Assembly: GCA_027005175.1 (NCBI GenBank)
Contig: JALTMC010000187.1
Span: 1-6,816, forward strand
Source of the DNA: Myxococcales bacterium
GTDB lineage: Bacteria; Myxococcota_C; UBA6777
Direction of reading: 5' to 3'
DNA: 6,816 bases
The notes under the pieces were generated by a model. The model saw only the letters and a list, made by a program, of their open reading frames with translations. It had not been told where the DNA came from and did not search any database. This document shows, one piece after another, positions 1-5,987 of this stretch; positions within the stretch are counted from its first letter, which is position 1, and each line of letters opens with the position of its first letter. Made by a program: the position numbers and the translations under genes.

Positions 1-261
1 GGGTTGAGGTTCTTGGATCCGGCCAAGGTCCAATTTTTTTTTTTTTTTGGTTAACAAGACAACGACTGCGCCACCATAGACCGCGATCTGCATGACTGCG
101 AGAAAATAAGTATGCAGTAAAGCAAACTCGGCTGCGACACCAAACATTGCGAGAAGCAGGTAAAAAGAAGCGTACATGACGTCGCGCGACAGCACGACCA
201 TCACTGCCGCTGACAGAGTCAGGCTAGCAAAAATAAGTGCAACCAAATCAAACGTACTCAT
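1..261 (-). CDS. nuoJ: NADH-quinone oxidoreductase subunit J-like protein (partial, 3' end missing or disrupted)
   Basis: NuoJ is a membrane-arm subunit of respiratory complex I (NADH to quinone, proton-pumping). Reading leftwards from ATG at 261 gives MSTFDLVALIFASLTLSAAV, then a VVLSRDVMYASFYLL segment and a segment ending QIAVYGGAVVVLLT. This is three hydrophobic helices (about residues 5-22, 28-49 and 53-70). The LSRD..YA..YLL and VYGGAVVVL segments match the NuoJ pattern (family recognition from memory). The start is supported by a GGAG Shine-Dalgarno sequence (plus-strand CTCC at 271-274), 9 nt upstream. After codon 71 the frame runs into five lysine codons from a 15-base poly-A tract (plus-strand T at 34-48), then a polar stretch that stays open to the window edge. 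NuoJ normally continues with a hydrophobic F.FV.MLL-type helix end and is about 165-200 residues long. The sequence left of the tract is therefore either not native or frameshifted. It is transcribed divergently from the amidohydrolases. Confidence 0.8.
   Translation of the reverse strand, partial: MSTFDLVALIFASLTLSAAVMVVLSRDVMYASFYLLLAMFGVAAEFALLHTYFLAVMQIAVYGGAVVVLLTKKKKKLDLGRIQEPQP
34..48. repeat. 15-base homopolymer (T on +, A on -)
   Basis: Fifteen consecutive T residues on the plus strand fall exactly where the NuoJ-like reading frame stops resembling NuoJ. No hairpin precedes them on the plus strand, so they do not look like a terminator. Changing the tract length by one or two bases does not restore a hydrophobic continuation, so a simple homopolymer miscount does not explain the break. 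The 33 bases to the left contain GGCCGGATCC and could be a join, linker or assembly-edge artefact (inference). Confidence 0.7.
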
Positions 262-677
262 CAAGCGAATCTCCACTACCGGAATACAACACTTGGAAAA
301 TCAACGTGTAGAGCGAGCCATCGTTGAGGTTTTATGTTATAGCACAGGCAAGCAGAGTGACGCTATTAAAAGCTCTACTTCGGGCTGTATGTCTTGGTTT
401 ATGCCGACTCTATCTCACTTTTTCGTATAGAGTTTGCACAAGTAGATGTCAATAGGACGTGCTTTGTGCCATGCACCTAGCCCAAACGATTCGGTCTGTT
501 TGGATAACGTTGGCAAGCCTACATTCCTATGTTATGATTCTCCTCCTACCATTGGATATGTTTCATGAATGTCTTCTTGGATCTTCCATTGCTTTCCAAT
601 CTTGGGTGTGACAAGGCTGCGTGGAAGCGAGTTCTTTGCTGCCTTGGGACATCCTTTGCTTGATGGGGATTTTGCTG
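262..677. other. Divergent intergenic region
   Basis: This 416-bp spacer separates the leftward NuoJ-like gene from the rightward amidohydrolase pair. It holds the nuoJ ribosome binding site (271-274) and a sigma70-like rightward promoter (510-538). A weak inverted repeat, GCACAA (436-441) against TTGTGC (464-469), spans a 22-bp loop. I see no convincing leftward promoter: CTATAAC on the minus strand near 333-339 could be a -10, but no matching -35 sits at the right distance. Open frames here look like antisense or chance frames and show no family resemblance. If the amidohydrolase start at 678 is right, the rightward transcript would have a leader of about 130 nt; I see no riboswitch structure in it. 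Confidence 0.6.
510..538 (+). promoter_or_regulatory. Sigma70-type promoter for the amidohydrolase pair
   Basis: TTGGCA at 510-515 and TATGAT at 533-538 are separated by exactly 17 bp. Each hexamer differs from consensus (TTGACA, TATAAT) by one base. Transcription would start near 545 and run into the first amidohydrolase. It is the best promoter match I found by eye in the window. It is a sequence-only prediction. Confidence 0.6.
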
Positions 678-2303
678 ATGTTTCGGAAGTGGAGTCTTGT
701 GTGTCTCTGTGTTTTTCTTGTCTTTGGTGTCCTTCATGGGACGTTGTGGTCTTCTCCTGCAAAAAAGAGAGTTGCTGTACATCGGACTCCGCTTGCACAT
801 TCTGCGAAAGCTCGCCTGAGGGCAAAGGTGAAATGGTCCAAAGGGATCTTGATTCGTGGTGGGGAGATATGGACAGCGACAGGTACGATCTTTAAAAACG
901 GTGAACTTTTGATTCGCGGCGGTAAAATTATCGCTGTCGGGAAGAAGGTTAAGGCACCGGGTGCCCGTGTGATCGACGCACGGGGGAAGTACATCACACC
1001 TGGGTTGATCGATACGCATTCCCACATGGGTGTATATGCTTCACCTCATGTTCGAGCCACCAGCGATGGCAACGAATCAGCACGTCCTGTGACAGGGTAT
1101 GCCTGGGCTGAGCGTGGCTTCTGGCCACAGGACCCAGCCATCCCAAGAGCCGCCGCAGGTGGTGCCACCACCGCACAGATACTCCCCGGATCGGCGAATC
1201 TCATTGGCGGTCGATCTGTTGTTGTAAAGTTGCGTGTCAGACGCTCTGTGGATGAGATGAAATTTCCTCATGCTCCTTACGGTTTAAAGATGGCTTGCGG
1301 GGAAAATCCCAAACGAGTGCATCGTGGACTCAGAACACGAATGGGTAGCTATGCAGGTTATCGCAAAGCATTTCAGAAAACTCGCGAGTATATGCGGCGA
1401 TGGAAGCGATATCATCGCTCTGTTTCTTTGTGGAAACAGCAAAAGGCCGAGTCTGCGAAATGCTGGACCCAACAAAAAGCAGCCCAACAAAAAGCAGCCC
1501 AACAAAAAGCAGCCCAACAAAAAGCAGCCCAACAAAAAGCAGCCCAACAAAAAGCAGCCCAACAGGTTCCTACATCAAGCCCGAAGCAGGCTCCTACATC
1601 GGGTCCAGCAAAGGGGAGCAGGAAGGGGAGGGTGAGAACTCAACGGTGTAAAAAGTTTACTCGTTTGAAGCCCAGTCCCCCGGCTTTGGATCATGGGATG
1701 GAGACATTAAAACTCACCTTGGAAGGCAAGATCCTGGTGCATATTCACTGTTATCGTGCGGATGAGATGCTCGGGATGCTTAAGTTGTCGAAAGAGTTTG
1801 GCTTTAAGATTCGGTCATTTCATCATGCTACCGATGCTTATAAGATTCGGGATATCTTGGCCAAGGAAAAGATCGCTGTTTCTGTTTGGGCAGATTGGTG
1901 GGGCTTTAAGTTGGAGGCATTTGATGCGATTCAGGAGGGGGCAGCGATGTCGGCAGCCTCTGGAGTTCGAGTCGCGATTCACTCCGACTCTTCTCTTGGT
2001 ATTCAGCGGCTTAATCATGAAGCTGCCAAAGCATTTTATCGCGGCAGAGCTATGGGATTAAACCTGAAGTACGACGACGCCATTCGTTGGATTACCATTA
2101 ATCCGGCCTGGGCTTTGGGAATTCAAAAGTATACCGGCTCGCTGGAACCTGGAAAAATGGCTGATATCGTGATTTGGGACGGCCATCCTTTTAAGGTACG
2201 AACAAGAACTCACACTGTCTTTATTGATGGCGAAGTGGTCTTTCAGCGAGGTCGGCCCCTGTCGCAAACAGACTTTGAAGTCGGCTTGCAACAACAGCGA
2301 TAA
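678..2303 (+). CDS. Exported amidohydrolase-family metallohydrolase with QKAAQ repeat insert
   Basis: Numbering is from ATG 678 (541 aa). Residues 1-22 (MFRKW, then SLVCLCVFLVFGVLHG) form a signal peptide or N-terminal membrane segment. The amidohydrolase pattern follows: a composite beta-sandwich start (RGGEIWTATG, RGGKIIAVGKKV), then TPGLIDTHSHMG with the HxH metal pair at H114 and H116. Further candidate ligands are H355/H357 (VHIHCYRADE), H382/H383 (SFHHATDAYK) and D437 (AIHSDSS). The C-terminus has the usual SLEPGKMADIVIWDGHPF closing motif. GENPKRV and TRMG..A..R.A....REY..RW..Y also fit the imidazolonepropionase-like/COG1228 type (recognition from memory). The likely reaction is hydrolysis of an amide, cyclic amide or peptide-like substrate in the periplasm; the substrate is unknown. 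Residues 265-294 are six QKAAQ units in the linker before the second metal-ligand block, followed by PTS-rich sequence. ATG 678 is chosen because GGGG lies 9 nt upstream and the signal segment follows at once. Other in-frame starts are ATG 663 and GTG 621. The stop codon lies inside a tandem repeat. Confidence 0.85.
   Translation: MFRKWSLVCLCVFLVFGVLHGTLWSSPAKKRVAVHRTPLAHSAKARLRAKVKWSKGILIRGGEIWTATGTIFKNGELLIRGGKIIAVGKKVKAPGARVIDARGKYITPGLIDTHSHMGVYASPHVRATSDGNESARPVTGYAWAERGFWPQDPAIPRAAAGGATTAQILPGSANLIGGRSVVVKLRVRRSVDEMKFPHAPYGLKMACGENPKRVHRGLRTRMGSYAGYRKAFQKTREYMRRWKRYHRSVSLWKQQKAESAKCWTQQKAAQQKAAQQKAAQQKAAQQKAAQQKAAQQVPTSSPKQAPTSGPAKGSRKGRVRTQRCKKFTRLKPSPPALDHGMETLKLTLEGKILVHIHCYRADEMLGMLKLSKEFGFKIRSFHHATDAYKIRDILAKEKIAVSVWADWWGFKLEAFDAIQEGAAMSAASGVRVAIHSDSSLGIQRLNHEAAKAFYRGRAMGLNLKYDDAIRWITINPAWALGIQKYTGSLEPGKMADIVIWDGHPFKVRTRTHTVFIDGEVVFQRGRPLSQTDFEVGLQQQR
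1471..1560 (+). repeat. Six perfect in-frame 15-bp tandem repeats (QKAAQ) inside amidohydrolase 1
   Basis: The unit AACAAAAAGCAGCCC occurs six times without a single mismatch, followed by a partial AACA. The period is a multiple of three, so gain or loss of units keeps the frame and adds or removes QKAAQ. Absence of silent differences between copies points to recent slippage or ongoing homogenisation. The predicted peptide is a polar Q/K/A helix-forming linker. Just downstream, AGGTTCCTACATC (1564-1576) and AGGCTCCTACATC (1588-1600) are a second imperfect pair encoding PTS. Confidence 0.97.
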
Positions 2304-2392
2304 TGCGAGGCCGAAGCACGGGACAACAGCGATAATGCGAAGCCGGAGCATGGGGTAACAACAGCGATAATGCGAAGCCGGAGCATGGGGGG
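2291..2392 (+). repeat. Three-copy tandem repeat spanning the stop codon of amidohydrolase 1
   Basis: Units are 2291-2322 (32 bp), 2323-2357 (35 bp) and 2358-2392 (35 bp), with a further ACAAC at 2393. All begin ACAACAGCGATAATGCGA. Copies 2 and 3 are identical except for their last two bases; copy 1 is more diverged and shorter by three. The end of the coding sequence (the QQR codons and TAA at 2301-2303) lies within copy 1, so copies 2 and 3 are duplicates of the gene tail plus downstream sequence. A possible ATGC/GCAT 4-bp stem within copies 2 and 3 is weak, so this is not a typical REP hairpin. No promoter or terminator is obvious here. Confidence 0.93.
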
Positions 2393-2452
2393 ACAACCTC
2401 GCTCATGTGTGTGCTTTTCACCAAACATTTCTTGCTATGATTGAGCGTGATT

Positions 2453-3742
2453 ATGAAACAACAGACCATTTTGGGTGTGGTTCTTTTTAGTGTGATTGTG
2501 GTGGCTGTCATTTTTTGGGTGTATCGTGGGCCTTCCGATGCATTGCCCCAAACAGGCCAATGGTGGGCGATTGAGGGGGCTACTCTCTATACCATGAAGG
2601 ATGAGAAGCCCCTGAAAAATGGGGTGTTGCTGTTTCGCGGTGACACCATCATGAAGGTGGGAGCCAAAGTCAAATTGCCGAAAGATACGAAAGTGATTCA
2701 GGCTTATGGAAGATTTCTGACCCCTGGTTTGGTGATTCCAAATACACGTTTGGGCCTGGTGGAGATCAGCCTTGAACGCTCCACACGAAATGACAGTATG
2801 CCCTCGCGCAAGGCTGTCCGTGCTGCGTTTCGGGTGGTGGATGGTTTTAATCACAACAGTTCTTTGATTCCGATCGCTCGTATTGAGGGGGTGACATCTG
2901 TTGTCTCTCGGCCCTATGGTGGCTTGATCTCTGGGCAGTCTGCTTTGTTCGATCTCTGGGGACACCCGCAGCAGATGACAGTTCGTGCTCCTCTGGCGGT
3001 TCATGCTTCCATTCCTACAGGGCGCTCTGCGTTTGCATGGCTGAAACTACGTCAGGCGATGGAGGCTGCTCGCTTCTTTCAAACCTACCAGTCTCAATAT
3101 ACACGCCGAAAGGTGCGGAAACTCCCGTTTTCGCGTCTCGATTTGCTCGCGCTGCTTCGGGTGGTTACAAAAGAAGTTCCCTTGGTTCTGGATGTGAATC
3201 GTGCTGCTGACATCCTCACTGCTATCCGTTTTGCCTCAACCCAAGACATTAAGTTGATTCTCTCTGGAGTGAGGGAAGGTTGGCAAGTGGCGGAACAGCT
3301 CGCTCGCGCCAAAATCCCCGTCTTGCTCGGCCCTCCCTTCAACCTCCCTTCTTCCTTTGCCACCCTCGGTAGTCGCTACGACAACGCAGCCTTGCTGCAC
3401 AAAGCCGGTGTTTTGATTGCCTTTGCGTCGCAGGGCGGATCTCATAATATTCGTTCTATCCGACACGAAGCTGGAATTGCTGTCGCTTGGGGCTTGCCAC
3501 ATGGTGCTGCGCTACAAGCACTCACCCGCAACTTTTACCAAATGGTTGGTCTGGGGAAGACCTATGGCACGCTTCGCCGAGGCTCCAAAGCCAACCTTGT
3601 CTTGTGGAGTGGAGATCCTGTGGAACTCTCAACACGCGCGATTCAGGTGTGGATTCGTGGACAAAGCATCCCTATGGTCTCTCGTCAAACGCAACTTCGC
3701 GATCGCTACCGCGACCTTAAAAACCTGTTCCGTCAACCCTGA
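2453..3742 (+). CDS. Membrane-anchored amidohydrolase-fold protein lacking metal ligands (probable pseudoenzyme)
   Basis: The protein has 429 aa from ATG 2453. An in-frame TTG at 2441 would add four residues. The Shine-Dalgarno sequence is weak (GAG at 2443-2445). Residues 6-24 (ILGVVLFSVIVVAVIFWVY) form an uncleaved-looking membrane anchor, placing the rest outside the cytoplasm. The fold matches its upstream neighbour along its length: RGDTIMKVGAKVKLP, LTPGLVIPNTRLG, a GVTSVVSRPYGG.ISGQSA segment, RSIRHEAGIAVAWGL, and a GTLRRGSKANLVLWSGDP closing motif. Where the neighbour has HSH, this protein has N97-T-R99. HIH is replaced by LDV (246-248). The FHH block becomes a SGVREGW segment (271-277). 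The AIHSDSS aspartate becomes Q327. No metal centre of the family type can be assembled. Divergent amidohydrolase paralogues of this kind are known to me as annotated genes, but their role is not. It starts 150 bp after its neighbour and is probably in the same transcript. A structural, regulatory or substrate-binding partner role is inference. Confidence 0.85.
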   Translation: MKQQTILGVVLFSVIVVAVIFWVYRGPSDALPQTGQWWAIEGATLYTMKDEKPLKNGVLLFRGDTIMKVGAKVKLPKDTKVIQAYGRFLTPGLVIPNTRLGLVEISLERSTRNDSMPSRKAVRAAFRVVDGFNHNSSLIPIARIEGVTSVVSRPYGGLISGQSALFDLWGHPQQMTVRAPLAVHASIPTGRSAFAWLKLRQAMEAARFFQTYQSQYTRRKVRKLPFSRLDLLALLRVVTKEVPLVLDVNRAADILTAIRFASTQDIKLILSGVREGWQVAEQLARAKIPVLLGPPFNLPSSFATLGSRYDNAALLHKAGVLIAFASQGGSHNIRSIRHEAGIAVAWGLPHGAALQALTRNFYQMVGLGKTYGTLRRGSKANLVLWSGDPVELSTRAIQVWIRGQSIPMVSRQTQLRDRYRDLKNLFRQP

Positions 3743-3767
3743 CGTTTTTGTCTGGACCGCTCTTCGT

Positions 3768-3779
3768 CTCTTGCAAGAG
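3768..3779. promoter_or_regulatory. Perfect 12-bp palindrome in the amidohydrolase-peptidase gap
   Basis: CTCTTGCAAGAG is a perfect palindrome lying 26 bp after the second amidohydrolase stop. It overlaps TTGCAA (3771-3776), which stands 17 bp before TTTATG (3794-3799) and could act as a weak promoter for the downstream peptidase. A dimeric repressor site over the -35 would be one reading. There is no T-run, so it is not an intrinsic terminator. The assignment is speculative; nothing else notable occurs in 3743-3994. Confidence 0.25.
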
Positions 3780-3980
3780 GTGCTTGTATCGACTTTATGT
3801 GTTATAAGTCTCTCAAGCAAGTTCTTGTTGCTTGGCTTCCCAATCCCAGAGATAGTTCAAATCTTTGGATGTCTCTCTCTTTATGCCTCTGAAAATGCCG
3901 AGCAATGTGAAGGTCTCGTAATGAGATCCTTACGACATCGTTCTTGCCATTGCATCCTTTAAGACAATGCTAGATAGAGA

Positions 3981-3987
3981 AGGAAGG
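3981..3987 (+). promoter_or_regulatory. Strong ribosome binding site of the M3 peptidase
   Basis: AGGAAGG lies 7 nt before ATG 3995, an optimal distance. It is much stronger than the ribosome binding sites of the two amidohydrolases, and it fixes the peptidase start. Confidence 0.8.
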
Positions 3988-3994
3988 TTCGCTG

Positions 3995-5851
3995 ATGAGT
4001 CAGTTGGAACAGATGTTAAGAGAAATCCAGGACACTTTTTTAGAGCTGCACACCACCAAAGAAGATCTGTTTTGGCAGGTGAAAATGGGTCTGCCTGAGG
4101 CAGAACAGGGTGGGGCAGAGGCGTTGTCAAAAGCTGAGATTGCTTTGAACCGGTTTCTGCAGAGTCCAGAGCGATTAAAACAATTGCGTGAACTTGAGAC
4201 GAGTGCAAAGACACCGGAACAGAAAAATGTGCTGCAGGGCTGGATCAGTATGTTCTCTGCCAATGTGATTGAGGACCCCAAAGGCCAAGCTTTGTCCGAA
4301 GAGATCGTTCACATGGAACGTGAGCTTGCTCAAAAGCGCGGCGCGATGAATCTGGGCTACACAGACCCCAAAACAGGAACATTTCACAAAGCCTCCAGTG
4401 TTCAACTCTCTCTGATGATGCGAACAGACACTGATGAAGCTCGACGCAAGGCGGCTTTTGATGGCCTTCGCTCGATCGAAACCTTTGTGCTGGACGCGGG
4501 ATTTCTGGATATCGTAGCGAAACGCAATGAACTGGGACGGTTACTCAACTACGAAGATTATTATGCTTGGCGAGTCGCTGTTGTTGAGCGAATGACCAAA
4601 AAGGATATCTTCGATCGACTCGATGATCTGTCCTCTCGTACAGCGGAACAAGCTCGTCAGAGCCTTGCTGCCTTTGCCAAAAAACATGGTGATGGTGCTC
4701 TTAAACCCTGGAACTTTTTGTTTCTGCGCGCAGGAAAACTCACTGAAGAACTCAACCCTTATTTTTCATTTGGCTCTTCTCTTGAGCGATGGGGGCGGTC
4801 GTTTGCTGCACTCAACATCTCTTACCGTCAGGCGACTCTTACGCTCGATCTTGTCGACCGAGCGGGCAAGTATGAGAACGGCTTTATGCATGGTCCTGAA
4901 TTGTCTTTTTTTCAGGGCGGAGAGTGGCATCCCGCACGCATCAACTTTACGGCAAACGCGGTCCCTGGCCAAGTTGGAGGCGGACTGCGTGCGATTCGGA
5001 CCTTGTTTCACGAAGGCGGACATGCGGCTCATTTCAGCAATATCTTGGCTCCTGCCGCATGTTTTAGTCACGAGTTTGCGCCTACAAGTGTCGCTTACGC
5101 TGAAACCCAATCCATGTTTCTCGACTCGTTTCTGGGGGATGCTGACTGGCGCAGTCGCTATGCTCTCGATCAAGATGGCAACTCCATTCCCACGGAGTTA
5201 ATCGATAAGACCATCCGAGAACAACAACCTTTCCGAGGTTGGAGTATTCGTTCGATGGTGACTGTTCCCTTTGCCGAACGAGCCCTCTACGAGATGAACG
5301 AAGATGCACGGACTCCTGAAAATGTTCTCGCTCAGTTTCGTGAGATTGAGTGCGGCTTGCAAGGTCTAGACTCGGGGGTTCGACCCGTTCTTTCCGTTCC
5401 CCACCTGTTAGCCGGTGAAGCCAGTGCTTATTATCATGGGTATGTTTTGGCTGAGATGGCTGTCTACCAAACTCGACAGTTCTTCCTCGAACGTGACGGA
5501 CACCTTACAGACAATCCCAAAATCGGTCCTGAGCTTGCCAAACACTACTGGTCTCCAGGAAATGCTGTCTCCTTCCTAGAGACCATTGAGAGCCTCACGG
5601 GGAAAACCTTCTCTGCTGATGCGCTTGTTGATGAATGCAATCTCTCTGTCGATGAGGCCATTGCCTCCGCTCATCAATCGATGGAGCGACTGAAGGATGT
5701 CCCTCCCCATACAGGTGTCATCGATCTGGACGCCAAGCTTCGAGTCATCCATGGTGCTGAGTCTGTCGCGACCACGGAAGGTGCAAACTTTGAACAGGCT
5801 GCCAACCAGTTTGCCTCCTGGATTAAAGATAAGGAAGCACGCTTAACCTGA
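3995..5851 (+). CDS. M3-family zinc metallopeptidase (oligopeptidase type)
   Basis: The protein has 618 aa and no signal peptide, so it is probably a cytoplasmic oligopeptidase that cleaves short peptides. The zinc site is clear: HEGGHAAHF at 339-347 gives H339, E340 and H343 (HExxH). A glutamate 27 residues on, E370 in AYAETQSMFLD, fits the third ligand of the M3 clan. The AYYHGYVLAEMAVYQ segment (Y479, Y480, H481, Y483) matches the substrate-binding H/Y motif late in M3 enzymes. The first 200 or so residues are charged and helical, as in thimet/PepF-type peptidases. HEGGH replaces the commoner HEFGH or HELGH, and about 275 residues follow the motif, more than in typical PepF. It is therefore a divergent M3 subgroup rather than a clear PepF or peptidyl-dipeptidase. 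It sits 252 bp after the amidohydrolase pair and may be transcribed separately. Its last residues (KDKEARLT) and TGA stop (5849-5851) lie within the first unit of a tandem repeat. Confidence 0.92.
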   Translation: MSQLEQMLREIQDTFLELHTTKEDLFWQVKMGLPEAEQGGAEALSKAEIALNRFLQSPERLKQLRELETSAKTPEQKNVLQGWISMFSANVIEDPKGQALSEEIVHMERELAQKRGAMNLGYTDPKTGTFHKASSVQLSLMMRTDTDEARRKAAFDGLRSIETFVLDAGFLDIVAKRNELGRLLNYEDYYAWRVAVVERMTKKDIFDRLDDLSSRTAEQARQSLAAFAKKHGDGALKPWNFLFLRAGKLTEELNPYFSFGSSLERWGRSFAALNISYRQATLTLDLVDRAGKYENGFMHGPELSFFQGGEWHPARINFTANAVPGQVGGGLRAIRTLFHEGGHAAHFSNILAPAACFSHEFAPTSVAYAETQSMFLDSFLGDADWRSRYALDQDGNSIPTELIDKTIREQQPFRGWSIRSMVTVPFAERALYEMNEDARTPENVLAQFREIECGLQGLDSGVRPVLSVPHLLAGEASAYYHGYVLAEMAVYQTRQFFLERDGHLTDNPKIGPELAKHYWSPGNAVSFLETIESLTGKTFSADALVDECNLSVDEAIASAHQSMERLKDVPPHTGVIDLDAKLRVIHGAESVATTEGANFEQAANQFASWIKDKEARLT

Positions 5852-5910
5852 TTGAAAGTTAGGGAAGCGCGCTCAACCCGATTGAAAGTTAGGGAAGCAC
5901 GCTTAACCTG
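5822..5910 (+). repeat. Three-copy 30-bp tandem repeat spanning the stop codon of the M3 peptidase
   Basis: Units are 5822-5850 (29 bp, coding), 5851-5880 and 5881-5910 (30 bp each). Each is built as ATT(G)AAAG.TA.GGAAGC followed by .CGCT.AACC.G. Copies 2 and 3 differ by three transitions; copies 1 and 3 share GGAAGCACGCTTAACCTG exactly. The first unit encodes the C-terminal residues of the peptidase, and TGA straddles the unit 1/unit 2 junction. The 30-bp period keeps frame. At the equivalent place in copy 2 the stop is CGA, while copy 3 restores TGA (5909-5911). Read past the first stop, the frame encodes LKVREARSTRLKVREARLT before terminating. Confidence 0.93.
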
Positions 5911-5930
5911 ATTTCTGTTCCTGATAGAAT
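5903..5930 (+). promoter_or_regulatory. Possible promoter for the pilin-like gene, -35 within repeat copy 3
   Basis: TAGAAT at 5925-5930 differs from the -10 consensus by one base. TTAACC at 5903-5908, 16 bp upstream, is a poor -35 supplied by the third repeat unit; the second unit has TCAACC. A start near 5937 would give a leader of about 50 nt. This is a weak match. Confidence 0.25.
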
Positions 5931-5987
5931 ATCCTGCTCGAAAGAAACTGTACCTTCTAACTTCGTAGGTTTCCACTGTTGACTGGC

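Noticed and set aside
34-48. T-run as an intrinsic terminator
   Set aside because: No GC-rich hairpin precedes it on the plus strand, and no plus-strand gene ends there.
176-430. Plus-strand open frame of 84 codons
   Set aside because: Its first third is antisense to the NuoJ-like gene and the rest lies in the intergenic region; no hydrophobic segment or family resemblance, and no ribosome binding site.
1284-1651. Alternative frames across the QKAAQ array (PNKKQ, TKSSP and minus-strand GCFLL repeats)
   Set aside because: A 15-bp perfect repeat without stops is automatically open in several frames; the amidohydrolase frame is continuous with recognisable motifs on both sides.
2291-2392. CRISPR array or REP element
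   Set aside because: Units abut with no spacers, only three copies exist, one overlaps coding sequence, and the internal inverted repeat is only four base pairs.
3909-3931. GGTCTC/GAGATCC inverted repeat before the peptidase as a terminator
   Set aside because: The stem is short and bulged, and no T-run follows.
3417-3962. 181-codon plus-strand frame over the end of the second amidohydrolase
   Set aside because: Its first part is out of frame with clear amidohydrolase motifs, and it has no ribosome binding site; the tail over the intergenic gap looks like a chance open frame.
5849-5851. TGA of the peptidase as a selenocysteine or readthrough codon
   Set aside because: It falls at the natural end of the protein, no family position calls for selenocysteine there, and I see no strong hairpin immediately downstream.
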